Source: Modestobacter sp.
Lineage (GTDB): Bacteria > Actinomycetota > Actinomycetes > Mycobacteriales > Geodermatophilaceae
NCBI GenBank assembly: GCA_025963425.1
Contig: JAOPUQ010000319.1
Location: forward strand, 1-23,055
Length of the DNA stretch: 23,055 bases
Reading direction: 5' to 3'
The notes under the pieces were generated by a model. The model was not told where the DNA came from, did no database searches, and was given only the letters and a program-made list of their open reading frames with translations. Of the stretch, positions 13,262 through 19,966 are shown one piece after another. The translations under genes were made by a program, and so were the position numbers. How positions within the stretch are numbered: position 1 is the first letter of the stretch; every line of letters begins with the position of its first letter.

Positions 13262-14628
13262 CGACCCCCGAGGGCACCGCCCCCGTCGACCCGCTCGAGG
13301 GTGGGGGTCCGGTCCAGGAGCCGCAGCCGGTGCGCCGCACGCGCGGCTGGGCGATCGACACCAGCCCGCTGCGCAACCGTGCCTACCGCCGGGTCTTCGG
13401 CGGCGTCGCGGTCACCATGCTCGGCCAGCAGATGACGCTGGTGGCCGTCCCCTTCCAGGTGTACCGGCTGACCGGCTCCTCCCTGATGGTCGGCGTGACG
13501 TCGATCGTCGCGCTGGTCCCGCTGATCGTCTTCGGACTGCTCGGCGGGGCGATCGCCGATGCGATGGACCGCCGGAGGCTGCTGCTGATCACCTCGATCG
13601 GCGCGGCGGTCACCAGTGCCCTGCTCGCGGCGCAGGCGCTGCTGCCCGGCAACGGGAACCTGGTCCTGCTCTGGGTGCTCACGGCGCTGGTCTCGGGGTT
13701 CGCGGCGGTCAACCAGCCCACCCGCAGCGCCGTCATCCCGGCGCTGGTCGGGGTGGAGGGCGTGGCCGCGGCCAACGCCCTGGCGATGACCGTGCGCCAG
13801 GCCGGCGTCATCGTCGGCCCCCTGCTGGCCGGCCTGCTCATCGGCACCGGCGGCCTGCCGCTGACCTACACGATCGACGCGATCGGCTTCGTGGCCGCCG
13901 TGTTCCTGCTGCGCGGACTGCCGTCCCTGCCGCCGGGCGGCGGGGTCGGGCCGCTGCGCCTGGGCGCGGCGGTGCGGGGCGTGTGGGAGGGCTTCGCCTT
14001 CCTGCGCACCCAGCCGGTGCTGCTGATGACCTTCGTCGTCGACATCATCGCGATGCTGTTCGCCTGGCCGCAGGCGGTCTTCCCAGAGCTGTCGCAGACC
14101 ACCTTCGCCGGGGATGCCAACAGCCTGGGCTGGCTGTTCGCCGGGGTGTCGATCGGCTCGCTGGTCATGGGCCTGACCTCGGGCTGGGTGAGCCGGGTGG
14201 ACCGGCAGGGCGCCGTGGTGCTCGGCGCGATCGCGGTGTGGGGCGTGGCCATCGTCGGCTTCGGTCTGGCGAACTCGCTCTGGCTGGCGGTGCTGTGCCT
14301 CGCGGTGGCCGGTGCCGGCGACATGGTCAGCGCGGTGCTGCGCTCCTCGATGCTGCAGACCGCGGCGCCGGACGAGATGCGCGGCCGCATGCAGGGCGTG
14401 TTCATCGTCGTGGTGGCCGGCGGCCCCCGGCTGGGTGACCTGCGCGCGGGGGTGCTGGCCAGCACGTTCGGCGTGAGCATGGCGATGGTGTCCGGTGGTG
14501 TGGCCATCGTGGTGCTGATGGCGCTGGTCGCCGTCGCCGTCCCGTCGTTCTGGCTGTTCCGCGCCTCCCGGGCGGCGGAGTACGCCGAACGGGCCCGGAC
14601 GACGATGACCGGGCCGGCCGCGGACTGA
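13258..14628 (+). CDS. MFS transporter, EntS/MFS_3-like
   Basis: This 456-residue integral membrane protein has about 12 hydrophobic helices starting near residue 45, after a soluble proline-rich N-terminus. The loop between helices 2 and 3 reads GGAIADAMDRRRLLL, a motif A variant. The C-terminal half contains the RSSMLQTAAPDEMRGRMQGVF stretch typical of the enterobactin-exporter-like MFS_3 group, so proton-driven efflux is the likely role. The start is GTG at 13258 by overlap (GTGA) with the pdxH stop, which suggests translational coupling; an open frame extends further upstream but only as a shadow of pdxH. No siderophore or drug-resistance gene is nearby to indicate the substrate. The link with pdxH may be only co-transcription. 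Confidence 0.88.
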   Translation: MTTPEGTAPVDPLEGGGPVQEPQPVRRTRGWAIDTSPLRNRAYRRVFGGVAVTMLGQQMTLVAVPFQVYRLTGSSLMVGVTSIVALVPLIVFGLLGGAIADAMDRRRLLLITSIGAAVTSALLAAQALLPGNGNLVLLWVLTALVSGFAAVNQPTRSAVIPALVGVEGVAAANALAMTVRQAGVIVGPLLAGLLIGTGGLPLTYTIDAIGFVAAVFLLRGLPSLPPGGGVGPLRLGAAVRGVWEGFAFLRTQPVLLMTFVVDIIAMLFAWPQAVFPELSQTTFAGDANSLGWLFAGVSIGSLVMGLTSGWVSRVDRQGAVVLGAIAVWGVAIVGFGLANSLWLAVLCLAVAGAGDMVSAVLRSSMLQTAAPDEMRGRMQGVFIVVVAGGPRLGDLRAGVLASTFGVSMAMVSGGVAIVVLMALVAVAVPSFWLFRASRAAEYAERARTTMTGPAAD

Positions 14629-14669
14629 GATCCGGGCGTGAGCCCGGGAGCGCCGGGTAGCGGGAGCAC

Positions 14670-15854
14670 ATGACGCTTCCCCGGGTCCTCGTCCTCGTCC
14701 TCGCCGGTGGCAAGGGCGGTCGACTGGAGCTGCTGACCGAGAACCGCGCCAAGCCCGCCGTCCCCTTCGCCGGCGTCTACCGGCTGATCGACTTCCCGCT
14801 GTCCAACTGCCAGCACTCCGCGATCGCCGACGTCTGGGTCTCGGTGCAGTTCCACCCGACCTCGCTGGCCGAGCACCTCGCCAACGGCCGGCCCTGGGAC
14901 CTGGACCGGACCGACGGTGGGCTGATGACGCTGCCGCCGTTCCAGGGCACCGAGCGGGGTGGCTGGAGCTCGGGCACGGCCGACGGGCTCTGGCGGCAGG
15001 CGGAGCTGATCGGTCAGTTCGAGGCCGATGCGCTCGTGGTCGTCAGCTCGGACGCGGTCTACAAGCTGGACTACCGCGAGGTGGTCGACGCCCACCTCGA
15101 GTCCGGGGCGGAGGTCACGATGGTGACCACCGAGGTCCACCCGGACGACGCCTCCCGCTACGGCATCGTGCAGCTCGGCGAGGGCGACCGGGTCAGCGAC
15201 TACGCCTACAAGCCTGACGAGCCGGCGACCACCACGGCCACCAACGAGGTCTTCGTCTTCACCCCGACCCCGACGCTGGACCGCCTCGAGGCGCTCAGCC
15301 ACGACGTCGGCGAGGACGGACTGGAGGACCTGGGCAGCCACCTGCTGCCCGCCCAGACCCGGGACGGGAAGGCCCGCGCGCACAAGCTCGAGGGCTACTG
15401 GCGTGACGTGGGGACCATTCCGGCCTACTGGCAGGCGCACCGCGACTTCCTGTCCGAGGAGCCGCCGATCGACCTGGACGAGGCCGGCTGGCCGGTGCAC
15501 ACCCGGGGCGGCCGGCACAGCGCCGCACGGCTGCTGCGGGGCTCGACGGTCGAGGACAGCCTCGTCTCCGGCGGCACCCGGGTGGCCGGTCAGGTCACCG
15601 GGTCCGTGCTGTCGCCGGGCGTGATCGTGGAGGCCGGCGCCACCGTCGTCGACTCCGTGCTGCTGCCGGGTGTGCGGGTGCGGGCCGGGGCGACGGTGAT
15701 CCGGTCGGTGCTCGACGACCGGGTCCAGGTGGGGGAGAAGGCGGTGGTCGGCGGGGACGGCGACATCACCCTCGTCGGGCGGCAGGCGACGGTCGAGGCG
15801 GGCTCCCAGCTCGCCGCCGGCACCCGGCTGCCCGACCCCGACGAGGAGGACTGA
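14670..15854 (+). CDS. GlgC-family glucose-1-phosphate adenylyltransferase-like nucleotidyltransferase
   Basis: The 394-residue product has an N-terminal nucleotidyltransferase domain (about 1-255) and a C-terminal left-handed beta-helix domain (about 280-390, repeated VxxGATV-type hexapeptides), the architecture of ADP-glucose pyrophosphorylase. It retains the nucleotide loop LAGGKGGRLELLTENRAKPAVPF (11-33), the catalytic-type Asp128, Lys181 and YWRDVGT (246-252 region). The sugar-pocket motifs differ from classical GlgC: SSDAVYKLDY replaces GDHIYKMDY, AYKP replaces VEKP and TNEVFVF replaces SMGIYVF. It may therefore act on another sugar-1-phosphate or be a divergent ADP-glucose enzyme. ATG at 14670 follows GCGGGAGC. 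No glgA, glgB or trehalose gene is adjacent, and it converges on udgX with 11 bases between stops. Confidence 0.82.
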   Translation: MTLPRVLVLVLAGGKGGRLELLTENRAKPAVPFAGVYRLIDFPLSNCQHSAIADVWVSVQFHPTSLAEHLANGRPWDLDRTDGGLMTLPPFQGTERGGWSSGTADGLWRQAELIGQFEADALVVVSSDAVYKLDYREVVDAHLESGAEVTMVTTEVHPDDASRYGIVQLGEGDRVSDYAYKPDEPATTTATNEVFVFTPTPTLDRLEALSHDVGEDGLEDLGSHLLPAQTRDGKARAHKLEGYWRDVGTIPAYWQAHRDFLSEEPPIDLDEAGWPVHTRGGRHSAARLLRGSTVEDSLVSGGTRVAGQVTGSVLSPGVIVEAGATVVDSVLLPGVRVRAGATVIRSVLDDRVQVGEKAVVGGDGDITLVGRQATVEAGSQLAAGTRLPDPDEED

Positions 15855-15865
15855 CCCGAGGGTCG

Positions 15866-16546
15866 TCAGGCGAGCGCGTGCGCGACGACCCGCAGGTCGG
15901 CGACGAGCGCGTCGTAGGCCGCGGCCCGGCCCTCGTCGGGGGTGCGCAGGACGGCGGAGGGGTGCGTCGTGGCCAGGATCCAGGTCTGCGCGGGCACCTC
16001 CTCCTCCGGCTCGTCGTCGTCCTCGGCTTCGGCGGCGGGCGCCCCCGGCGGCGTCCACGGCAGCAACTGGCCGCGCTCCTTGGTGATCCGGAAGGACGGC
16101 GAGATGAGCGCCTTGGCCGCGACCGCGCCCAGGCAGACGACGATCTCCGGGGCCAGGACGGCGAACTCCGCCTCCAGCCACGGCCGGCAGGCCAGCAGGT
16201 GCTCAGGCCCCGGGGACTGGTGGATCCGCCGCTTGGGCGTCGGGGTGAAGCGGAAGTGCTTCACCGCATTGGTGACGTAGGCGTCCCGCCGATCGATCTT
16301 CGCGTCGGCCAGCGCGCGGTCCAGCAGCTTGCCGGCCGGTCCGACGAACGGCTCGCCGGCGCGGTCCTCCTGGTCGCCGGGCTGCTCCCCGACGAACACG
16401 ATCCGCGCGGTCTCCGGGCCCTCGCCGAACACCGTCTGGGTGGCCGGCTTCCACAGCTCGCACGCGCGGCAGCCCGCGGCCGCCTCCCGCAGTCCGGCCA
16501 GGCCGACGCCGTCGGGCACGGAGGCGGGGTGGTTCTCGGTGCTCAT
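15866..16546 (-). CDS. udgX: UdgX-type uracil-DNA glycosylase
   Basis: UdgX proteins are Fe-S uracil-DNA glycosylases that excise uracil and become covalently trapped on the DNA through a histidine. The 226-residue product has motif GEQPGDQEDRAGEPFVGPAG (53-72), the family-defining loop KRRIH (105-109), with His109 in the position described as the nucleophile in Mycobacterium smegmatis UdgX, and the C-terminal TTHPSAVLR (193-201). Likely Fe-S cysteines are Cys26, Cys29, Cys120 and perhaps Cys138. An unusual proline/acidic insert (about 167-186, with EDDDEPEEE) sits between the LLPW and WILATTHPS strands. ATG at 16546 has only a weak AGGG nearby. It stands alone, convergent with the GlgC-like gene and divergent from the ABC operon. 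The UdgX assignment over general family 4 UDG rests on KRRIH. Confidence 0.92.
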   Translation of the reverse strand: MSTENHPASVPDGVGLAGLREAAAGCRACELWKPATQTVFGEGPETARIVFVGEQPGDQEDRAGEPFVGPAGKLLDRALADAKIDRRDAYVTNAVKHFRFTPTPKRRIHQSPGPEHLLACRPWLEAEFAVLAPEIVVCLGAVAAKALISPSFRITKERGQLLPWTPPGAPAAEAEDDDEPEEEVPAQTWILATTHPSAVLRTPDEGRAAAYDALVADLRVVAHALA

Positions 16547-16646
16547 GCCCTGATGACACCCGAATCGGCGGCCGCGCGCAGGTCGAGGCCGCTACGTTTC
16601 GGTGCCGGTGTCGATGCGGCGAGACACCTGTGCTCACTTGGCGGGT

Positions 16647-16683
16647 TGGAAAGTCACGCACCAGTCTTTCCGGCATGGAAAGT
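16647..16683. promoter_or_regulatory. three alternating GGAAAG boxes before the ABC operon
   Basis: TGGAAAGT occurs at 16647-16654 and again at 16676-16683, and CTTTCC lies between them at 16666-16671. The middle box can pair with either outer box (12-base or 5-base spacer), so these are operator half-sites or mutually exclusive hairpins. They lie 46-82 bases before the preferred GTG start of the ABC ATPase gene. Confidence 0.45.
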
Positions 16684-16719
16684 GATGCGGCCGCACGGCG
16701 GCAGGCACCGACGACCTCC

Positions 16720-16726
16720 GGAGGGG
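16720..16726 (+). promoter_or_regulatory. ribosome binding site that decides the ABC ATPase start
   Basis: GGAGGGG at 16720-16726, shortly before GTG at 16729, is the only good ribosome site in the region. The in-frame upstream candidates (ATG at 16675 and GTG at 16630) have none and would add a low-complexity leader ahead of the conserved LEFDGLYKAYG. Confidence 0.7.
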
Positions 16727-16728
16727 CA

Positions 16729-17637
16729 GTGCTCGAGTTCGACGGTCTCTACAAGGCCTACGGCAGCAACCAGGTCCTCGAGGGCGTCGGCTTCACCGTC
16801 GCCCCGGGGCAGATGTTCGGCTTCTGCGGTTCCAACGGCGCCGGCAAGACCACCACGATGCGGATCGCCATGGGCCTGGCCCGGGCCGACGCCGGCGAGG
16901 TCCGCTGGAACGGGCGCCCGGTCGACGAGACGGTCCGCCGGCGGATCGGCTACATGCCCGAGGAGCGCGGCCTCTACCCGAAGATGAAGGTGGGGGAGCA
17001 GCTGACCTACTTCGCCCGCCTGCACGGGCTGGACGCCGGTGCGGCGGCCCGGGCGGCGAGCATGTGGGCCGAGCGGCTGGGGCTCGGCGCGCGCCGCGGC
17101 GACCGGGTGGAGAAGCTGTCGCTGGGCAACCAGCAGCGCGTCCAGCTGGCCGCGGCGCTGGTCAGCGAGCCCGACGTCCTCATCCTCGACGAGCCGTTCT
17201 CCGGGCTGGACCCGGTCGGCGTCGACTCCCTTGCCGAGGCGCTGCTCGAGCAGTGCCGGCGCGGGGTCCCGGTGGTCTTCTCCAGCCACCAGCTGGACCT
17301 CGTCGAGCGGCTCTGCGACGCCGTCGGGATCCTCGCCCGCGGCCGGATCGTCGCCAGCGGCACGGTCACCGAGCTGCGTTCCGGCGCCACCGGCCGGCAG
17401 CTCCGGGTGGTCGCCCCCGACGCCCCAGCCGGATGGGCCGGGGCGCTGCCCGGGGTCCGGGTGATCTCCGAGCAGCGCGGCGACACCGTGCTGGAGCTCG
17501 TCGCCGGTGCGGACGACCAGCAGGTGCTGGCCGCCGCCCTCGCCACCGGCCGGGTCGCCCACTTCGCCTGGCGGGAGCCGACCCTGGTCGAGCTGTTCCG
17601 CGGTGCCGTGACCGAGACCCGGGAAGTGGCGGCATGA
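16729..17637 (+). CDS. ABC transporter ATPase, NatA-like
   Basis: This 302-residue cytoplasmic ATPase powers the ABC-2 permease encoded directly downstream. Walker A is GSNGAGKT (34-41), the signature is LSLGNQQRV (130-138, the LSxGNQ variant common in NatA/YhaQ-type ATPases), Walker B is LILDEP (151-156) with catalytic Glu155, D-loop SGLD follows, and the H-loop is SSHQ. A C-terminal accessory region of about 80 residues follows the ATPase core, as in Na+ efflux or antibiotic-export ATPases. The start is GTG at 16729, set by GGAGGGG; ATG at 16675 is the alternative. Its stop overlaps the permease start (ATGA). The alternating GGAAAG boxes upstream suggest regulation. The substrate is unknown; export of ions, peptides or lipids is possible. 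Confidence 0.92.
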   Translation: MLEFDGLYKAYGSNQVLEGVGFTVAPGQMFGFCGSNGAGKTTTMRIAMGLARADAGEVRWNGRPVDETVRRRIGYMPEERGLYPKMKVGEQLTYFARLHGLDAGAAARAASMWAERLGLGARRGDRVEKLSLGNQQRVQLAAALVSEPDVLILDEPFSGLDPVGVDSLAEALLEQCRRGVPVVFSSHQLDLVERLCDAVGILARGRIVASGTVTELRSGATGRQLRVVAPDAPAGWAGALPGVRVISEQRGDTVLELVAGADDQQVLAAALATGRVAHFAWREPTLVELFRGAVTETREVAA

Positions 17638-18848
17638 GCGCCCCGGTGCAGACCCCGGCGCGCGAGACGGTGCGGCCGCAGAGCCCCGCGACGCTGGTGC
17701 GCCTGGTGGCCGGACGGGAGATCTCGACCCGCATCCGGGACAAGAGTTTCCTGGTCGGCTCCGCCGTCCTGATCGTGCTCATCCTGGGCATGCTCGTGTT
17801 CCAGGTGGCCATCAACAGCGGCGGCGACACGACCCGGATCGGCGTGGTCGGTGGCGACGCCGCCACCGCGCAGGCGCTGCGGGCCCAGGGCGACGCCCTG
17901 GACACCCGGGTCACCGTGGTCGGGTTCGACGACGAGGCCGCCGCGCGCTCGGCCGTGGAGGAGCAGGACGTCGACGGCGCCCTGCTCAGCCCCACCGGCG
18001 TGCAGCCCGAGCTGCTCGTGCCGAGCGCGGACGCCGCGGTCGAGAGCCTCGTGCGGGGAGCGGTGCAGGGGCTGGCCGTCGCCGGGCAGCTCGACGCGGC
18101 CGGTGTGCAGCTGGAGCCGCCCCCGGAGGTCGACGTCGTCTCCCTCGACCCCCACGCCGAGGACCGGGTGGAGGCCACGGTCGTCGCGCTGATCGGCGTG
18201 GTCGTCCTCTACAGCCTGCTCATCCTCTTCGGGCAGTTCGTCGCCCAGGGCGTGGTGGAGGAGAAGTCGAGCCGGGTGGTCGAGCTGCTGCTGGCAACCA
18301 TGCGCCCGTGGCAGCTGCTCGCCGGCAAGATCATCGGACTCGGCCTGCTGGGCCTGGCGCAGATGCTGGTCATCGCGGTCATCGGCGTGGTGGGGGCGCT
18401 GGCCGCAGGCGTCGTCGACCTGCCCGGGCAGCTCATCGGCACCGTGCTGACCGTGCTCGCCTGGTTCGTGCTGGGCTACGCCTTCTACGCCTCGGTCTTC
18501 GCCGCCGCGGCCTCACTGGTGAGCCGGCAGGAGGACCTGGGCAGCGTGATCACCCCGGTGTCGCTGCTGCTGGTGGTCGGCTTCGTCGTCTCCATCCAGG
18601 CCGCACAGGACCCGACCAGCACGCTGGCCACGGTCACCTCCTTCGTGCCCGGGCTCTCGCCACTGGTGATGCCGGTGCGGATGGCGGCCGGGGAGGCGGC
18701 CTGGTGGGAGGTCGCGACCGCCGTCGTCCTCATGCTGGGTGCCATCGCGGTCATCGTCCGGATCGGCGGCCGGGTCTACTCCGGGGCGCTGCTGCGGACC
18801 AGCGGGAAGGTGACGTTCCGGGAGGCGCTGCGCGCCGAGCGCAGCTGA
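17634..18848 (+). CDS. ABC-2 type permease, NatB/YhaP-like
   Basis: This 404-residue membrane subunit belongs to the ABC-2 permease class. It has a cytoplasmic N-terminus, a first transmembrane helix at about 37-57 (SAVLIVLILGMLVFQVAI), a large extracytoplasmic domain (about 58-180), and then five or six helices from about 183 to the end. VVEEKSSRVVELLLATMRP (about 205-223) is the cytoplasmic coupling motif typical of NatB-like proteins, and a YSGALLRTSGKVTFREAL tail follows the last helix. The ATG overlaps the ATPase stop by four bases, so the two are co-translated and form one exporter. The last gene base is 76 bases before the next gene, with no strong terminator. A role in sodium or toxic-peptide efflux would be a guess. 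Confidence 0.9.
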   Translation: MSAPVQTPARETVRPQSPATLVRLVAGREISTRIRDKSFLVGSAVLIVLILGMLVFQVAINSGGDTTRIGVVGGDAATAQALRAQGDALDTRVTVVGFDDEAAARSAVEEQDVDGALLSPTGVQPELLVPSADAAVESLVRGAVQGLAVAGQLDAAGVQLEPPPEVDVVSLDPHAEDRVEATVVALIGVVVLYSLLILFGQFVAQGVVEEKSSRVVELLLATMRPWQLLAGKIIGLGLLGLAQMLVIAVIGVVGALAAGVVDLPGQLIGTVLTVLAWFVLGYAFYASVFAAAASLVSRQEDLGSVITPVSLLLVVGFVVSIQAAQDPTSTLATVTSFVPGLSPLVMPVRMAAGEAAWWEVATAVVLMLGAIAVIVRIGGRVYSGALLRTSGKVTFREALRAERS

Positions 18849-18856
18849 CCACCCCC

Positions 18857-18868
18857 TGACCCGGGTCA
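18857..18868. promoter_or_regulatory. TGACCCGGGTCA palindrome, possible operator
   Basis: This perfect 12-base palindrome lies 56 bases before the LLM oxidoreductase start, in the short gap after the ABC permease. Its position would suit a dimeric repressor of the oxidoreductase gene, but no promoter hexamers are convincing around it and a chance origin is possible in GC-rich DNA. Confidence 0.25.
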
Positions 18869-18917
18869 CCTGATCATCGCCGGGGCTCGTTCACTCCCAT
18901 GCCGGCCGGGGTAGCGG

Positions 18918-18939
18918 CAGCTGCATGACCATGCAGCTG
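18918..18939 (+). promoter_or_regulatory. inverted repeat enclosing the start codon(s) of the LLM oxidoreductase gene
   Basis: CAGCTGCAT (18918-18926) and ATGCAGCTG (18931-18939) are perfect 9-base inverted arms separated by GACC. Both candidate start codons, ATG at 18925 and ATG at 18931, lie inside it. In RNA it would form a strong hairpin hiding the start; in DNA it could be an operator. Confidence 0.45.
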
Positions 18940-19905
18940 GGCTACACCCTGATGACCGAGCAGTCCGGGCCCAAGGACCTGGTCTCCTACGCCGTCGGCG
19001 CCGAGGAGGTGGGCTTCGACTTCGCCGTGAGCAGCGACCACTACTTCCCGTGGCTGGACGAGATGGGCCACGCGCCCAACGCCTGGGTCACCCTCGGCGC
19101 GGTGGCGCAGGCGACCTCGCGGCTGCCGCTGATGACCTACGTGACCTGCCCGATCCTGCGGTACCGCCCGGCCGTCGTGGCCCAGCAGGCGGCCACGCTG
19201 CAGCTGCTGTCCGACGGCCGGTTCACCCTCGGCCTGGGCTCGGGGGAGAACCTCAACGAGCACGTGATCGGCGAGGGCTGGCCGGCCGTCGCCGTCCGGC
19301 ACGAGATGTTCGCCGAGGCCGTGCAGATCATCAAGGAGCTGCTCACCGGCGACGGCTACACGACCTTCCACGGCGAGTACTACGCGGTGGACGGCGGCAA
19401 GATCTGGGACCTCCCCGAGGGCGGGGTGCCCATCGGCATCGCGGTGTCGGGCGCGAGCTCGGTGGAGCTGGCCGGTGAGTACGCCGACGTGCTGATCGCC
19501 ACCGAGCCCAAGCCGGAGCTGGGCGAGATGTTCGACGCCGCCGGTGGCGTCGGCAAGCCGCGGGTCGGCCAGATGCCGATCAGCTTCGGCACCGACAAGG
19601 CCGCCGCGGTCACCCGCGCGCACTCGCTGTTCCGCTGGTTCGGCCTGGGCTGGAAGGTCAACGCCGACCTGCCCGGGACGGCGGGCTTCGACGCGGCCAG
19701 CCAGTTCGTGCGCGAGGAGGACGTCGCCGACTCCATCCCGTGCGGGGACGACGTCGAGGCGGTCATCGAGGCGGCGAAGGCCTACGCCGAGGCCGGGTTC
19801 ACCCACCTGGCGCTGGTGCAGATCGGCGGCGACCAGCAGGAGCCCTACCTGGAGTGGACCAGGAAGTCGCTGCTGCCGGCCTGGCGCGAGGCCTTCGCCG
19901 GCTGA
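18925..19905 (+). CDS. LLM-class F420-dependent oxidoreductase, FGD-like family
   Basis: This 326-residue TIM-barrel protein belongs to the luciferase-like flavin/F420 superfamily, close to the F420-dependent glucose-6-phosphate dehydrogenase-like group (TIGR03557 style). VSSDHYFPW (35-43) supplies His39 and Trp43, and LGSGENLNEHV (104-114) supplies Glu108, matching His40, Trp44 and Glu109 of mycobacterial FGD1. I do not see clear counterparts of the FGD1 glucose-6-phosphate ligands Lys259 and Arg283, so the substrate may differ. The start is ATG at 18925 or ATG at 18931; both lack a good ribosome site and both lie in an inverted repeat. The stop is followed after two bases by tandem palindromes that separate it from the convergent SMP-30 gene. 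Cofactor F420 dependence is inferred from family. Confidence 0.87.
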   Translation: MTMQLGYTLMTEQSGPKDLVSYAVGAEEVGFDFAVSSDHYFPWLDEMGHAPNAWVTLGAVAQATSRLPLMTYVTCPILRYRPAVVAQQAATLQLLSDGRFTLGLGSGENLNEHVIGEGWPAVAVRHEMFAEAVQIIKELLTGDGYTTFHGEYYAVDGGKIWDLPEGGVPIGIAVSGASSVELAGEYADVLIATEPKPELGEMFDAAGGVGKPRVGQMPISFGTDKAAAVTRAHSLFRWFGLGWKVNADLPGTAGFDAASQFVREEDVADSIPCGDDVEAVIEAAKAYAEAGFTHLALVQIGGDQQEPYLEWTRKSLLPAWREAFAG

Positions 19906-19907
19906 GC

Positions 19908-19931
19908 GGGGCTTTCGGTACCGAAAGCCCC
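19908..19931. repeat. 24-base perfect palindrome, GGTACC-centred repeat copy 1
   Basis: The core CTTTCGGTACCGAAAG is extended by GGGG and CCCC arms to a perfect 24-base palindrome starting two bases after the LLM oxidoreductase stop. As a hairpin it would serve as a bidirectional terminator. It shares the core with copy 2 and with the variant at 11294-11316. Confidence 0.85.
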
Positions 19932-19956
19932 GTGCTTTCGGTACCGAAAGCACGGG
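19929..19956. repeat. 28-base perfect palindrome, GGTACC-centred repeat copy 2
   Basis: The same CTTTCGGTACCGAAAG core is here extended by CCCGTG and CACGGG arms, overlapping copy 1 by three bases. The two hairpins fill nearly all of the 61-base gap between convergent genes. They probably terminate transcription from both sides and may belong to a dispersed palindromic family. Confidence 0.85.
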
Positions 19957-19966
19957 ATGTCGGGGG

